Program-made: the position numbers and the translations under genes
Part shown: piece by piece, positions 44,718 to 56,993 of the stretch
Layout: every line of letters starts with the position of its first letter
How positions within the stretch are numbered: the stretch's first letter is position 1
Notes under the pieces: generated by a model
Database searches by the model: none
Seen by the model: the letters and a program-made list of their open reading frames with translations, nothing else
Told to the model about the DNA's origin: nothing
From: Juglans regia
Lineage: Eukaryota; Streptophyta; Magnoliopsida; Fagales; Juglandaceae
DNA: 64,000 nt
Direction: 5' to 3'
Assembly (NCBI RefSeq): GCF_001411555.2
Contig: NC_049905.1
Span: forward strand, 11,003,053 to 11,067,052

Positions 44718-47700
44718 TGTAACACTCTGCTCCTTTCTGACGTAAGCAAATTCGACCGCAGGTCTCGTTATGCATGCTGAATCTCGATGGTATGTTTTTA
44801 AAGATATTATGTGATTTCTAAAGTAAGCCCAGTGTTTTAAAGCCCTCGAATATTTTAAATGCCATGGAAATATTTATATGGAGTATTTCCAGTGTTATTG
44901 AATCAAGCTTGATTTTAAATAAGACAATTATAATATTTTTTAAAAGCTCCAAAAATATTATAATTGTAGGAAATCATTTTACTAAGATGATTTTAGTTAT
45001 TTAAAAATATTATAAGATTTAAATTACGTTGAAAACTTTAACTAATTGGATGGTTTTATTCTCTTAAAGATATTAAATAAGACTCCATCATTTTATTAAT
45101 GATGAAGGAATATTATTTTATAAATTAAAGTTTAGTTTAAATAATATTCTATCTTAATTCTTCTTAGTGCTTTTAGTTAAGTTAATGTTTACGCATTTTA
45201 AATCACTGTTTTAATTCCCTACCGTTAGATTGTTTTGAAGATCCCAAGATGAAGGGCCTGGATTAAATACCCAAGCCCTCTCTTTCTCCTTCACTTTATG
45301 TTTCCCTCTCTCTCCTCCCTCTCCCTCAGCTTGTGCCACACATCCCCTCTCCCTCTCACCCGATTCTCTTCTCCTCCAGCCTGGTGCCGCCGTGCGCCGC
45401 CCAGCCTCACCGCCACTACCGGCGACTCCCCCTCATGCTGGCGACCAAGCCAACCTCCACCAAGCTCACCCACGCGCAGCTCTCTCTCTACTCCTGCGGT
45501 AACCCAACCAAAATGGGTTTCATCCATTTCTCTCCCCTTTGCGCCGTCGTACATGGCCACCCAGCACCACCATGAGCATCCCCTGACCTCCCCCTTCCTC
45601 CTCCCCTCGACCCGAAGCTGGTAGCATCTCCCTAGACCGCACGCACGCAGCTCCTCCATGCACGAGTTCTCTATACCCACGGCCACCGCACCACCACCAG
45701 GAGCTCCTCCTCCCACCGGCAACCTCCCCTTGCCACCCCCATGCCCAATTGAGCCTCCCTCCTCTTGCATGCCATCTCACTCTCTCACGGGTGTTCCTCC
45801 ACCCTTTGGCCCAGATCCGTCGTCGTAGGCCGCCGTGCCGCCTCCACCTCGCCACCACAAGCTCCACCGCACCTCCCTCAGCCTTCCATGGCCAGCCATA
45901 GTCCCCAATCGCCCCTAGCTTTTACACGAACCCTCATTCTCTTTGGTGCACTGTACACGGCTAGATCCGCCGTGTTCCACCCCTCGCCACCACCATGAGG
46001 CCACCATGAGCCCTTTCCAGACCACACCTAACTATCTAAACGCCTAGACAACCACCATACACGGTGGACAACCAATGTACGTGGCTAATCACCACTGTAC
46101 ATGACCTTAGCCGCCACCCATGGACTCCCTGCCATGTCGACCACCCCCGCATAGCCTAGATCTACCCACTATAATCCTAGATCTGGTCCCCAAGGTAGCC
46201 CCGTTGTAAGGTCACGGTATTGACCACTATTGCCCAAGCTGGTGGCTTCCAACGCCACTGGCCATGCTGGACAGCGAGTAACGTATGGGTTATCTCATCG
46301 ATGGTATAACTCTCTTTCCCTTTACCCTCATTATTATGTTAGTTAGTTGGTTAGGTTGTGGACTGTACTGTTAGTAATTGTGAAGTGCGTTGTGTAGTTA
46401 AGTGTTGAGCATATCTATGTAGCATGCTATGAAGTGTGGGTGTGAAGTAAGTGCTATAATGGCGACGTGGTGTTGTGTGGATTGGGAAGAGTACAGGTGG
46501 AGTGTACTCTGTGTGGCGTAGTATACTGTGAAGGGAGTGTACTCCATGTGGTGGAGTGATGCACCATATGGTGTGTATGCCGTAATGGTGATATGGCATA
46601 GCGTGTGTGAAAAGAGTACACGTGGGGTATACTCCATGAGGTGCAGTGATACACCGTATGGCATGTCGCAAATACAAGGATGGTTGCATAGTTGATGAGC
46701 GTAAAGCGTGATGAGTAGTGTTAGAAACTATGGAATAGTGTCCTGAAGTAGCTGCGATATGCCTTGTAGTCTGAGGTGATAGGTGTCACCGTGTAGTTGA
46801 CTTATGGCTATGAGTGTGTGTGAAGTGACAGAACAAGTGTAAGAGTAGCGCAGTAGAAGCATGACAGGGGAATGTTACAAAGTGACATGGTTAGACAAGA
46901 AGTTGTGCTTGTGATGAGTGAAGAGTTAGCATAAGAGTAATGTGACAGGATGTCAGGTGACGTGACAAGGTTACGGTGTAGCTTCGGAGTAGTCTCGAGT
47001 TACGATGTGACGTAAGGTGTAGTTATGAATGGAGTCTTGTCGTGTTAAGTGTTGGGATGAACTATCAAAAAGGACGGATAGCATGGAGAGTCATGCTAGC
47101 TGGGTTAAGAGAAGGTTGGCATCGGAGTATGGGCTTGTTTACACAAGCAGGTGATCAACGTGTTAGATGTTGGTCTTAGGTAATAAAGGGGTAGGGTACA
47201 TGTGCATTTGGTGAAACGTATGTGCAAGATATATTTACCATATGTAATGGGTAATTTGTCCTAAGCATGGTTACACGGTGCTTAAGCCGTAGAGTTGGCT
47301 TAAAGCCGTGTGGCGTGTATGGATGTGAATGAGAATTTAGTGTGAGCTAAGATGCATGAAGGTAGTGACAAGTGTATTGTCTAGGAATGGGATGCATGAC
47401 TCCGTCAGTCGGAATCATGCGTCGGAATGTGGTCAAAAGGAAGAATAAGACCAATGTTTTAGTGCCTTAATCACTCTGGTGGAAAGACACTCGAAGTAGA
47501 ACATCAAGTTTGGAAGAGGTAGTGACCATAAGTGGTCCCCGAAAGTTTTAACATAGTAAAGGGACACGTAAGAGCACGGGATAGAAGGATAGTATTTCAA
47601 GTGAAGTGTAGTTCTATTCTAAGTTTAGTTGCTTATGCATTAAATAGAGAATAACGCTAAAGTTATGTGTATACATGTAGGTTGCTATCTGACACGCACA

Positions 47701-48973
47701 TGAATGGACTGCATGAAATGAGTATGGCATGGAGTCCAGGTAAGTATTATATTCATACAGTTCTAGAGTTTTCTAAACAATATGAAATGAAAATGAAATG
47801 TTTTTTCTTTATGATGCCTTATGAAACGAAATGAAACGATGTTTTACGAAAAGCATGTTAAGTGTTTAAAGGTATACGTATGTATGACCCTCCTTGGCAG
47901 CCCCTTTTCATGCAACCAAAGTATTAATTGTATGCATGTGAATGTATGACTATATGCAGTATCTATCGTATGTATTTTCACGAAATGAGATGTGATGCTT
48001 ATGCCTTGTGCTTTAAGTGATACTTTAAACGACACGAAAAAAGTGTTTTACAATGTCCTTATGAACTAATGATTTATGGATGCTATGAAAGATGATGTTT
48101 AAGCTTATTTTTTTAAATGAAGTTTTTCCATGAATGGACTGATAAATGAAAATGACTGAAAAGGAAAGACTGAAATGAAAGGATTGAAAGGAAATGAACG
48201 TTTTATTGCATGAAAATACGTAACGGCCATGATTGAATGAAAATGGTACCAAAGGACTGGGCAGATTGCAATACCGAATAAGTAGTACTAGTAGTGCACC
48301 CAATGCTGCCTCCTGACTGAAAGGGATTCCCAACCTGTGACCACAAGCAGAATCCAGGTCCAAAGGAAGACCGCTAACCCCAACACACAAGACGTAACTA
48401 TGTGTACCAGCTAAAGAAAGTGATAAGAAATAATGTATGAATGCATCGAATTCTTTGAGAAATTAAGAAATTAAGGCATTGACGGAAGAAACATTTTACG
48501 AAAAGAAAACCCATTTTTAAAGAAAAATCCTGCCTAGTGATGTTGAAAAAAGAAATGCATGTCTCATGTATGTATAGTGTGTATGGAGTGATGAATGCAT
48601 GAATGAAAACCTATGTTAGTATATTTTAACTGTAAGACGTAATGTTTACTGAGTCATCGAATCATTTTAGTTTTTATGTGTGCCCCTTCCCCCACAGGAA
48701 CTAAATAAGCAGTACACGTCAGAACGGACACGACCTAATGGGAAGAGCACAGAAGTCTAGGCATGAGAGTTTTAATTGTATGAGAGACCCCTTTATTTTA
48801 AGATTAATGTTTTCCGCTGTAAAACTCTTTTATTCTCAAATCACATTTTATTTTATAACATAAAGTCTTGCACCCTATGTATGGAAGTAAAAAATTTTAA
48901 AACGAATAGTAATTCCTGTTGTCCTTTCTAAAATCATTTTATAAAAAGTCTCATCACAAGGACGAGCGTTACA
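44718..48973 (+). repeat. 3' LTR, 4256 bp, full-length form
   Basis: Contains a GC-rich block at about 45290-46010 with long but overlapping open frames on both strands, and a GT-rich, imperfectly repeated zone at 46390-46690 (GGAGTGTACTCC-type units). These are LTR sequence, not genes. After 46782 it again parallels the 5' LTR. Confidence 0.85.
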
Positions 48974-49208
48974 AGCTCAATTAGAGGAAAGTCTAAAGGA
49001 ATGGCATTGTGAAAATGGGAAACAATGGGTTGAGGTGGGGTTTTTGGGTAAAGTTTTTGTTCTACGGGAAGCAAGGGGTTGGATTCGGGCTTGGTGTATT
49101 TTGGGTTGTTTTTCACGGACTTTTTGAGTTATTAGGGATTTTTCGGTTTTTCTATTATGGGCAAGGTGTTCTCTTGTATATATATTCAGTGTACTTGGTT
49201 ACTCCTTT

Positions 49209-49244
<36 letters not shown>

Positions 49245-49262
49245 TATTTTTACTTATAAAAA
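48974..49262 (+). mobile_element. LINE 3' end remnant
   Basis: GTATATATATTCAGTGTACT then TACTCC and a TTTTTACTTATAAAAAAA end resemble the LINE tail in NCRK intron 1. It probably belongs to the LINE interrupted at 41134. An (AT) microsatellite sits at 49211-49238. Confidence 0.5.
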
Positions 49263-49284
49263 AAAATCTTTATGGCATAATGCC

Positions 49285-49502
49285 AAAAGAATCAGGAGCA
49301 GTATTTCAGAAAATAACATATATACCAAAGTGAGCATGCGAAAAGAATCAGGAGCAGTATTTCAGAAAATAACATATATACCAAAGTGAGCATGCGAAAA
49401 GAATCAGGAGCAGTATTTCAGAAAATAACATATATACCAAAGTGAGCATGCGAAAAGAATCAGGAGCAGTATTTCAGAAAATAACATATATACCAAAGTG
49501 AG
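49285..49502 (+). repeat. 56-bp tandem repeat, 3.9 perfect copies
   Basis: Units at 49285-49340, 49341-49396, 49397-49452 and a partial one at 49453-49502, each starting AAAAGAATCAGGAGCAG and ending GAGCATGCG. No differences were seen between copies. It lies just beyond the 3' end of the WAV3-type gene. Confidence 0.95.
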
Positions 49503-49619
49503 CCCCAAGTATACCCACAATTACATATAACCCCACCCAACCCCACCCCCCGTTCTCTCTCTCTTTCCTTTCTTCTCAGAGAAGAGAACAACAAACTCTC
49601 TACATCTCTATATACATCA

Positions 49620-49908
49620 CCACAGAAATCACAGTGTAATGCTTAAGTAACTTTTTCACTCTTCACCATTTATCTCAGCCGAGCCCCATTAACTAGAAAC
49701 AACTTCAACCAGCTCAACATCTGAAACTTCTCTCCATTAACACCCCTCTTCCCAAAGCCACAATAGGGTATAAAAGAAAACAATAACAAAGAATGCAAAA
49801 AGTTCTGCTGATACAAAATATATGTGAAGTGAGGATAATTTCCAAAGACAATTCTAACTATCACCATGCCTGTTATCTTGATGGAAGCAATTGTGCAGGC
49901 TGGAGAGA
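49620..49908 (-). other. 3' UTR of the WAV3-type gene
   Basis: Non-coding sequence after the stop codon. The transcript end is not marked by a clear AATAAA on the minus strand here. Confidence 0.4.
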
Positions 49909-52900
49909 TCAATGAGGTGCTGAGTTCCCTATAAACATGGTTTGGGACCGGCTTACCATGTCAGCCATGGATGGGGTTTGGTAAGCTTGCACAAGACTTG
50001 TACCATCTGTGGAATCACCTCGCGCTGTTGCCCTCTGCCACGAGTGTGAGCTCAAACCTGACAGAATATAAGCCCTTCCAGATGCCTCGTATACCCGACG
50101 ATTTGCCATTCTTTCTTGAATCTCTTTCAACTCAGCACAAAGTGAGATGGTTAACCGGTCACTAGCTCGTGCAGAGGCAGTTTCAGTCAATAACCTATGA
50201 CAGCTCTCTAGGACAGAGACTGCACCAGCTAGATCACCATTTTCAGCTGCAACTCTAGCCTCAGCCATTGCCTCTGCTGCACGAAGCCTATTCTGCTCCC
50301 TGTCCACTTTCATGGAAACGACCAGTTCGCTAGTGATTTCGGGTCTCTGGATCTTTACTTCATTCATTTCTTCCAAACTCACCATTGCCTTTGTAATAGG
50401 GTCTCTGTAAATGCATCTAACATTTAACAACGACATCTCATCAGAGGAACAAACTGGAACATTGACTGCCACCAAAAAATTCCTTTCCTCTTCAGCATAC
50501 AAGACCCCAACATCGATAAAGCCCATTCTTCCATCTGCCACGATGCTGGTTTGGTAACCTCCTGCCTTTATTGAACTGAGTTGCAAACTCAGGTGAACAC
50601 ACTCAACTCTGATTTGTAGCTCTTGTACTACGACACTCAGGAGGCCTCCAATGCATTGTGCGAATGCATCCTGAATCACACCTTCAGCTTCTATGAAAGA
50701 AAATGTCCCCCCTGAAATCTCAGAGATCGAGTGCATTGATGCAGCATCATGGTCTGCGCCAAATCCAAATGCATGCACTGGAATTTGCAAGCCTTCACCA
50801 TTATTATGACAGATTGAGAGGGGTAAAAGTGATTGGTAGTCCGTTTGAGCACGGGCCCCATTATTACTGACAGTATATGTATCCTGCCCATCAGATAACA
50901 GTATGATGCTGCCAACTGGGTTCTTCCACTTGCGGTCTACCAACACCTTGGCACCTTTTCTTAGGCCCTCAGCAATGTTTGTCCCACCATTTGAAATCAG
51001 AGCATTGACATCCTGTAAAGCCTGCCGCCGTCCTCTATCAGTCATTTGACGGAGAGGAAAGAGGCGACAGGCTCTAGACGAGAAGGCAATGATGGAAAGC
51101 CGGTCAGAGGGCCCAAGGTTCTCTATTACAAAGCCCATGGCTCTTTTTAGCAAGGCCAGCTTGGTACCTGCCATGCTGCCACTAACATCAAGCACTGTGA
51201 CAAGGTCAACTGGAGCACGAGAATTTTGACATACTGGCAGCAATTCAGTCTGGTTTCTGTTTCGATCCTGCCTTTCACTTGTAATAGGAGCCTTGAGATG
51301 TATTAGTACAGTGAAATCATTGTGAGAGGCTGATCTAGGAACAGCAGAAACTTCTGGATAAGTTTTAATGTCTATTATTCCAATAGCATTGTTATCAGCA
51401 GCTTCATTAGCAGATGTACGTTTCTCGGTAATCTCAGTTTGGAGATCCAAAACTTCATCATCATCAAAGACGTCTGGCTCAGGGGTTTGAAATATTGTAG
51501 AAGTCTCCCCATTTGTGCCTAACCGAGGGGGAAGGAGGCGTCGCCGAACAGTCATCCAGCCATCATCTTGGGGTCTACTTACTGGGTTGATTCGGGACCT
51601 TCCATGGGAAAGATCATATGCAGGGGTTTGAAATGGAATTTCTTTCCATTTTGCACGACAGATTGGGCAAATTTGGTTCCCATGTTTCACATTAGAGGTA
51701 ATACAGTGGAAGTGAAAAGAATGGGAGCATTCTGCAGTGAAAATGGCATGACCCTGGCCTGGTTTCATGTTGGTCAGGCATATTGCACAGGTCCTCTGCA
51801 GTTTTGAAAGAGAAGCGTGTGAGATTGAATGATCCCAATGAGATATAGGATAAGAAATAGGTACAATAACAAGCATTCATGCAAAACTAAACAAAGTAAT
51901 GAAATTTCATTACCGTGAATTGATCTGCAAGCTTAATGATGCACAATTAAACAAATCACTATTTTACAAGCAGAGAAAAGGCTATGATTATTGTTGTACT
52001 TCAATGATGATAACAGGAAAGACTGAAATAAGAATGAAATTATTTTCAAATGCTGGAACTTTAATAAGCCCTCTTCGCCTAGAATCCCATTTTGTGTATT
52101 TTCTAGAGCTAGAATAGCATTTAAGTTATTGCAGACATATTCATATTGAAGTTCATCAAAAGCAATAAAGAAATCATATTTCACAATCCAAAAACTCATA
52201 ATAATAAAGGCATCCACTTGAATTTTACAAGCAGAGCATTACCATTACGAAAGTAGTGCTCTAAAAATTTCTCTCCCTGACAGATATGAAAGGTTGCATT
52301 ATTAAAGTTCTTATCGAAAAATGTATGGACTCAGATCCAAAGCAGATTCGTGAATCTGAGTAAACCCACAAAATAATATTCAGTGTTCTAGGATAAATGT
52401 GAGATTGCCAGAGGTCACCATGAATTATGGAGTCTGGGAACGACCCTTTCTGTCCACATGCTGATCCACTACCAAGACCAGTGCATGAAAAGATGAAATA
52501 GAATGTAACTTATCTACACCATAGCTGCCAATTTCGAGAAAAAAGTTAAAAACAATTTATTCCTGATACTGTATGACCCCTCCATAGATCAGCTAAACAA
52601 CGAATAAAGGAAGTCAATGATAGGTAGTCAAGAAATTGTGGACAACATCATGGATATTTAACTGCAATCAACCGGTGACTTTAAAAAGTAAGAATAATGA
52701 AACAATTCTCAAACCTGTTCTTTTTCTGGCAGAAATACTCCAAAACTAATGATGAAGCTTTCAATAGCAAAAGAAAAACAAAACAAAGAAAAGAAAATAC
52801 AAAAAGTCCATCAAAAGAAGTGCAAATAATGAATTGCTCTAGTATTTCTTTTTTATTTTTTATTTTCTTCAATCCTGCCATCTGATCTGTAGAAGCTTAT

Positions 52901-53767
52901 TGCAGGAAAGTTCCCAATCAACGGTATGGTCTTTTGGAAAATTGACATCAAAAGGGGAGAGAGAGGAGAGAGGGAGGAAGGAGGGTAATATGCACTTGTG
53001 CTGACAAGACAAATCACTTTGATTCATGGGGGGATGAAAAGGAAAGAAATAGAGAAGTGCAGCAGGGTATTCCTTTTCTAATAAGCCAAAAGACCAAGGT
53101 CCTCAAAAGGACAACTCCACTTTACCCAACCCCACAAGCCTCGGCACACTTGAAAACGACATGACAATCAATAGCCACCTCCACAATATTCATTGACATC
53201 ACATTATCACCATCTCCAACAATTGAAAACAAACCAAATACATATCACCAGTAACGATATATTTATAAAAATAGATCACATCAACTAACTCCGATAAAAA
53301 GAAATCTACATAACTGGCTTAAGTTTACAATCAGAATCCACCATGGATATTCACAAATGCGAAGAACACACTAAACGATTCAATGATATAACAGGAGAAA
53401 AACAAAATCAAGAACTTCTCACAAAAACAACCTCAGAAACAAATCTAAATACCTATCACAATGAATAAAGATTCATAAAAGAAAAAAAAATAGCTGCCCT
53501 ATATAACCAGATAATCTCCTTCTATAACTCATAAATGCAAACCTTAGAGGATGTTGGTCCAGTTATGGAGACTCGTCCGCCTGAGGAGGATGGAGTCTGC
53601 GTTGTCCGTCGAAGACCAGAGCCATGACCCGTGGAGGGTGAAACGGCATCGGAGAGTCTGGCTGCGGATGCCATAGGCGGCGAGGAATCGTCCAGAGTTT
53701 GAGGAACGTAAAGGCAGGAGGAGTTGATGCCAAGCGCTAGCTTCACTTTCCTCCATTTGCTTCCCAT
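49909..53767 (-). CDS. WAVH1: WAV3-family E3 ubiquitin-protein ligase (RING + vWA)
   Basis: Two exons: 53767-53543 (75 codons, beginning MGSKWRKVKLALGINSSC) and 51795-49909 (628 codons plus stop), joined in phase 0 at SSK|RTC. Total 703 residues, close to family length. RING-type finger about 78-125 (CAIC, CSHSFHFHC, CPICRAKW). A von Willebrand A domain about 270-460 has the metal site DVSGS near 278-282 and TNIAEG further on. C-terminal to it are a helical region (EAMAEARVAAENGDLAGAVS) and a Ser-rich tail. Arabidopsis WAV3-group ligases act in root gravitropic growth. The MGSKWRK start places this in the WAVH1/EDA40 branch rather than WAV3 itself (recollection). It acts as a ubiquitin ligase in the cytoplasm or nucleus. 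All key Cys/His and MIDAS residues seen are present. Confidence 0.93.
51796..53542 (-). other. Single intron of the WAV3-type gene
   Basis: Donor AAG|GTTTGC at 53543/53542 and acceptor ACTGCAG ending at 51796. 1.75 kb, AT-rich, no recognised element or gene. Confidence 0.85.
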
Positions 53768-55306
53768 TTCTCGCTCTCTAAGATGGTGTCTAACAGTAGT
53801 ACTTCCTCTCTTCCGTGAGAGAAAAAGTGGCAAAATCAGATCATAAGAATACAAAACTCGAAGTGGGTATTCGCCAAAGATTCCAAAGATTATAAAATCA
53901 CCAATTTATGCTATAATGGGTAGAGAAAGAGAGACGGTTTTGTTTTGGCTGCATTTGGTTTTGTGAACTTTCTTTAGGATGCAATGGTGAAGAGAAAGAA
54001 GCCAAACAGAGTCGTCAATTTTGAGAGCAGCCTTTTCTTCTTGAAATCTTTGGTTTTTTCTTCTTTGATCAGCTATGGTGGATTAGAACAAGATATGCAC
54101 GTATGTGTCGGTTGAACGTGGAACAGGTATTTAGGGTCTTTATCACCTATTTTCAAGGTGTTGGTGCTTTCTCCAGTTATGAAATGGACGATAGTTTGAA
54201 AGATAAATGATCCACAATATGAGGAATAGTATTAATTTTTTCTTAAAAAAGTCGCCAACAAGAAACAACCATTTGAATTATTCAACCTTTTTATTATTAT
54301 TTTTTTAATTCCAATCTAATATGACAGTGTTCATTTTTATAAAAAAAAAAAAAAAATAACAAAAAATATTTCTGGGATGAGAAATTAGTAAAGAGTCTAT
54401 GCATTTTTGGACAACATCTTCTGCCAAAATAAAAAAGGATTTTGCTATATATTAGTTATTATTTATCTTCGATAATTTTTTTAAAAATATATATAAAATA
54501 TAAAATAATAAATAATAACTTATTGAGAAGAATTATTCTGTAAAAAAATTTCACCAAAGAGGAGACGAGATAAGTGCCGTCAAAGGTGAATTTTATCCAT
54601 AAAAAATATAAAACTAATAATAAGATTAGGAAAGGATTTGGTGAGTCAAAATCTGCGTACAATATAATAAGTTGTCATTCTTCCTATTTTTGTCATTCAA
54701 CATGCATGGTTTGCCATTAATACAATCTAGAAGACTGCATTATTGTCTTGACGGGTAGTTCTACAGTAACCGCGGATAGGAATCCTCACCGACTGACATG
54801 GCATGTGATGACTGTAAATTATAAAATAAAATAAAATAAAATAAAATAAAATAAAAAATGTTCTAAAATGGAATACGACCCATTCTACACACTATTGTCA
54901 TTTTTATCATTTTATTAAAATAATAAAAATATAAATTATATATTAGTATCGTACCCAGTCGGTAGCCATACTCGGTACCCAACCTCGGTGGCTCTAGCTT
55001 TTTCCTTGTCTTTATCCGATGAATCCCACTTTTTGGGGGTCAAAACATATGGTCATCATCATTCCTTTTTTGTAATGCCCATATGGGTTTACGTCTAGGA
55101 AAATACATATACATGCGTTTGCTTTTCAACGTGAAAATTCCTTACCCATAAATCTGACTCGCGCAGCAATCTCAAAAGTACAATGGTGTTGGCAAAAATA
55201 TCAGAAAAATAGGCCATGTTTAACGTAACGTATTAAAGTATTTTACATTTGAGAAAGCTACTCTTTACACAAAATAAGTCAGTCGGCACATAATCCTTAA
55301 CAAAAA
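53768..55306. other. Upstream region of the WAV3-type gene
   Basis: 5' leader and promoter on the minus strand near 53768-53950, with a purine-rich GAGAGAAAAAG stretch. The remainder is AT-rich, with an (AAAAT)-type microsatellite at 54821-54856. No gene is supported. Confidence 0.45.
55298..55306 (+). repeat. 9-bp target site duplication of the Pack-MULE, left copy
   Basis: TAACAAAAA, repeated exactly at 56985-56993. Confidence 0.8.
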
Positions 55307-55655
55307 GAGAAATTATATGTTCAGTCGCCCGGGTAAACGCCGTGCAAGTATATGATGACGTGGATTCAATTAATCGAAACGCACCGTTTCGATTCCAGAA
55401 ATTTCTCTCAATTGTTTTTTCCTCATCGTGCGTTTCAATGCCACAGCCTTCTCTCAAAATGTTTTCCTTCCTCATTCCCTCCCTCTGCGTTTCCTCTCCT
55501 CAGTTTAGAACTCTCTCTCTCAATCCTTCCACGATTACCTGCTGTCGAAGACAACGATTCCATCCCCTCGAAGCGCCTCCGTCGAGGACAGCACATCCCT
55601 CCCCTCGAAGCCGTCGTCTTCAGTGAGGGAGGAGCATGGAAGAAGAAGAAGAAGA

Positions 55656-55882
55656 ATGGCAGATGTTAATGATGCCAGATCTTCGACGAAGACGACGGCG
55701 GATACATTGCCGCCATTTCTAAGGAAGCTTTACGCCATGGTGGACGAGCCGGGGCCCGACTCAGTGGTTCCTGGAGCGATGGCAACAACGACTTTGTGGT
55801 CTGGAACCCATATGAGTTTGCAGCCAAGCTTCTGTCCAAGCACAAGAACTTAGCCAGCTTCATCCGGCAGTCGAACACTTAC
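55656..55882 (+). pseudogene. Heat shock transcription factor DNA-binding domain, captured and frameshifted
   Basis: From the ATG at 55656 the frame gives a short acidic leader and [19 protein letters not shown], the first helix region of a plant HSF domain. At 55767-55769 the frame shifts by one missing base; the following frame gives [20 protein letters not shown], then the recognition-helix region [10 protein letters not shown]. The stretch corresponding to LPKYFKHNNF is shortened. It ends at NTY, the place where I recall HSF genes having their conserved intron, and the next bases TACGTCGGT could be the old donor. The domain is class-A-like by eye. It cannot make a whole HSF domain. Confidence 0.82.
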
Positions 55883-56534
55883 GTCGGTTATCTTTATATT
55901 TTTTGTTCTGACTTCTTTCTCTAACTATCTCTATGGATTGAGATCTGATGTTGTTGTCTTGATTTCCATTTTTAAAATAGGGGGAGAGTGTGAGTGGGGG
56001 GTTGGGAATGAGTTTTTCTTACATCTAGTAAAGCCATTGGAAAAAATACATGCCAATCGCTGACAGTTTAAGTTCCTTGCTTGATTATAAATGTGTCAAT
56101 ATGATGAAATTTCTCTCCAATTAATTACAACCCACATAATTACTACACTAGCACAACCACTACTATACTGTTGTAGCATCTAACCTTTTGTGTTTCTTTG
56201 CACCCTATTCTTCCCTTCCAATTTCTGTTAGTTCTATTGCGCTCATTATCCGCATATAAGGTGGCATTTTCATAGTGTCTGCTATCATCTTGCAAAGATA
56301 TGTCTTCTTCTTCCTTATATTTATTTTTATTTTATTGTCATGCTTTGGCTAAACTTAATACCTCATTCCATTAACTCTATGAGCTACATGCTTGACCAAT
56401 CTATAACTTTTTTCTTGTTTTTAGTATACTGAGGTTAATAAAAAAATTATTATTTCTATTTTGATTTGCTCATTTTAGGACATTTTTCTTTCTTTCAAAT
56501 CATTCATTCACAGGGTTAAAATTCACCTCCATCG

Positions 56535-56861
56535 TTGCACTTATCAAATATTTCCAGCAAATGTGTGCACCAAGATGGCGACCCTTTCACACTTGAAGAT
56601 CCAGTTGCTGCTTACGGACTCAACCACTTGAAGCTTGAGCGAAGACCACAAATTGCCGAAGACGACACCAATTCCAAAATGAGCACCAAATCGCCGTCTG
56701 TTTTTGGCCGAAGACCACAAATCGCCGAAGACCACAACGCAAGAGAAGCACCAACGGAGAAGCAAGCGGAACTAGAGTCGAAGAGAATCGAAAATGCATT
56801 CAACTCACCGTCAGTTTCTACCCAAAGAGTCGAAGGCCACAAATCGCCGAAGAAACCATAG
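56535..56861 (+). other. Open frame in the right part of the Pack-MULE
   Basis: 109 codons, with a unit containing RRPQIAED repeated twice and related KSP-containing text later. It is unlike HSF. It may be subterminal repeat sequence that happens to be open, or a second captured fragment. No function is assigned. Confidence 0.25.
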
Positions 56862-56993
56862 TCAAAGCCCACGAATCGCAAGACATGCAGGAGAAGGAAG
56901 CGGGAATGGAACTCTGTTTTTCATTTTTTTTAATTGAAGCTTACGTGGCAGCCGACTGTGCGGCGATTGTACATAGCAGGAGTGTAACAAAAA

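Larger units (their letters stand above)
41135..48973 (+). mobile_element. LTR retrotransposon derivative with giant LTRs and no coding region
   Basis: Two long LTRs start TGTAACACTC and end GCGTTACA: 41135-43983 (2849 bp) and 44718-48973 (4256 bp). Between them lie only 734 bp, with a primer site (TGGTATCAAAGC at 43987-43998, initiator-tRNA type) and a polypurine tract (AAGGAGGGGAGAA, 44705-44717). There is no gag or pol, so it is of the LARD/TRIM kind, mobilised in trans. LTR size and the ATCGACTCATTTTAG motif suggest a Ty3/gypsy parent. Flanks AAATC and AGCTC do not match as a 5-bp duplication, hinting at later loss or recombination at an edge. Confidence 0.85.
55307..56984. mobile_element. 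Pack-MULE carrying a heat-shock-factor gene fragment
   Basis: 1678 bp between two copies of TAACAAAAA. The ends are related inverted repeats: left TATGTTCAGTCGCC, then GACGTGGATTCAATT; right (opposite strand) TATGTACAATCGCC, then CACGTAAGCTTCAATT. The left end also shares AAACGCCGYGCAA and AACRCACCGTTTYGATT with the 670-bp MULE at 26.4 kb, so both belong to one family. Inside are a pyrimidine-rich leader, a start codon and an HSF DNA-binding-domain exon (55656-55882), intron-like sequence, and a right part with repeated CGAAGACCACAAAT-type units. No transposase is present. Capture of host gene pieces defines Pack-MULEs. Confidence 0.82.

Noticed and set aside
45291..45770. Minus-strand 159-codon Gly-rich open frame and overlapping + frames
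   Set aside because: These are by-products of a GC-rich block inside the 3' LTR, open in several frames at once. No gene.
49285..49502. Direct repeats that could suggest a CRISPR array
   Set aside because: Units adjoin without unique spacers, and the window is clearly plant nuclear DNA. It is a minisatellite.
55656..55882. A functional small HSF gene
   Set aside because: One-base frameshift, shortened wing/helix region, no downstream exons, and it lies between MULE ends.
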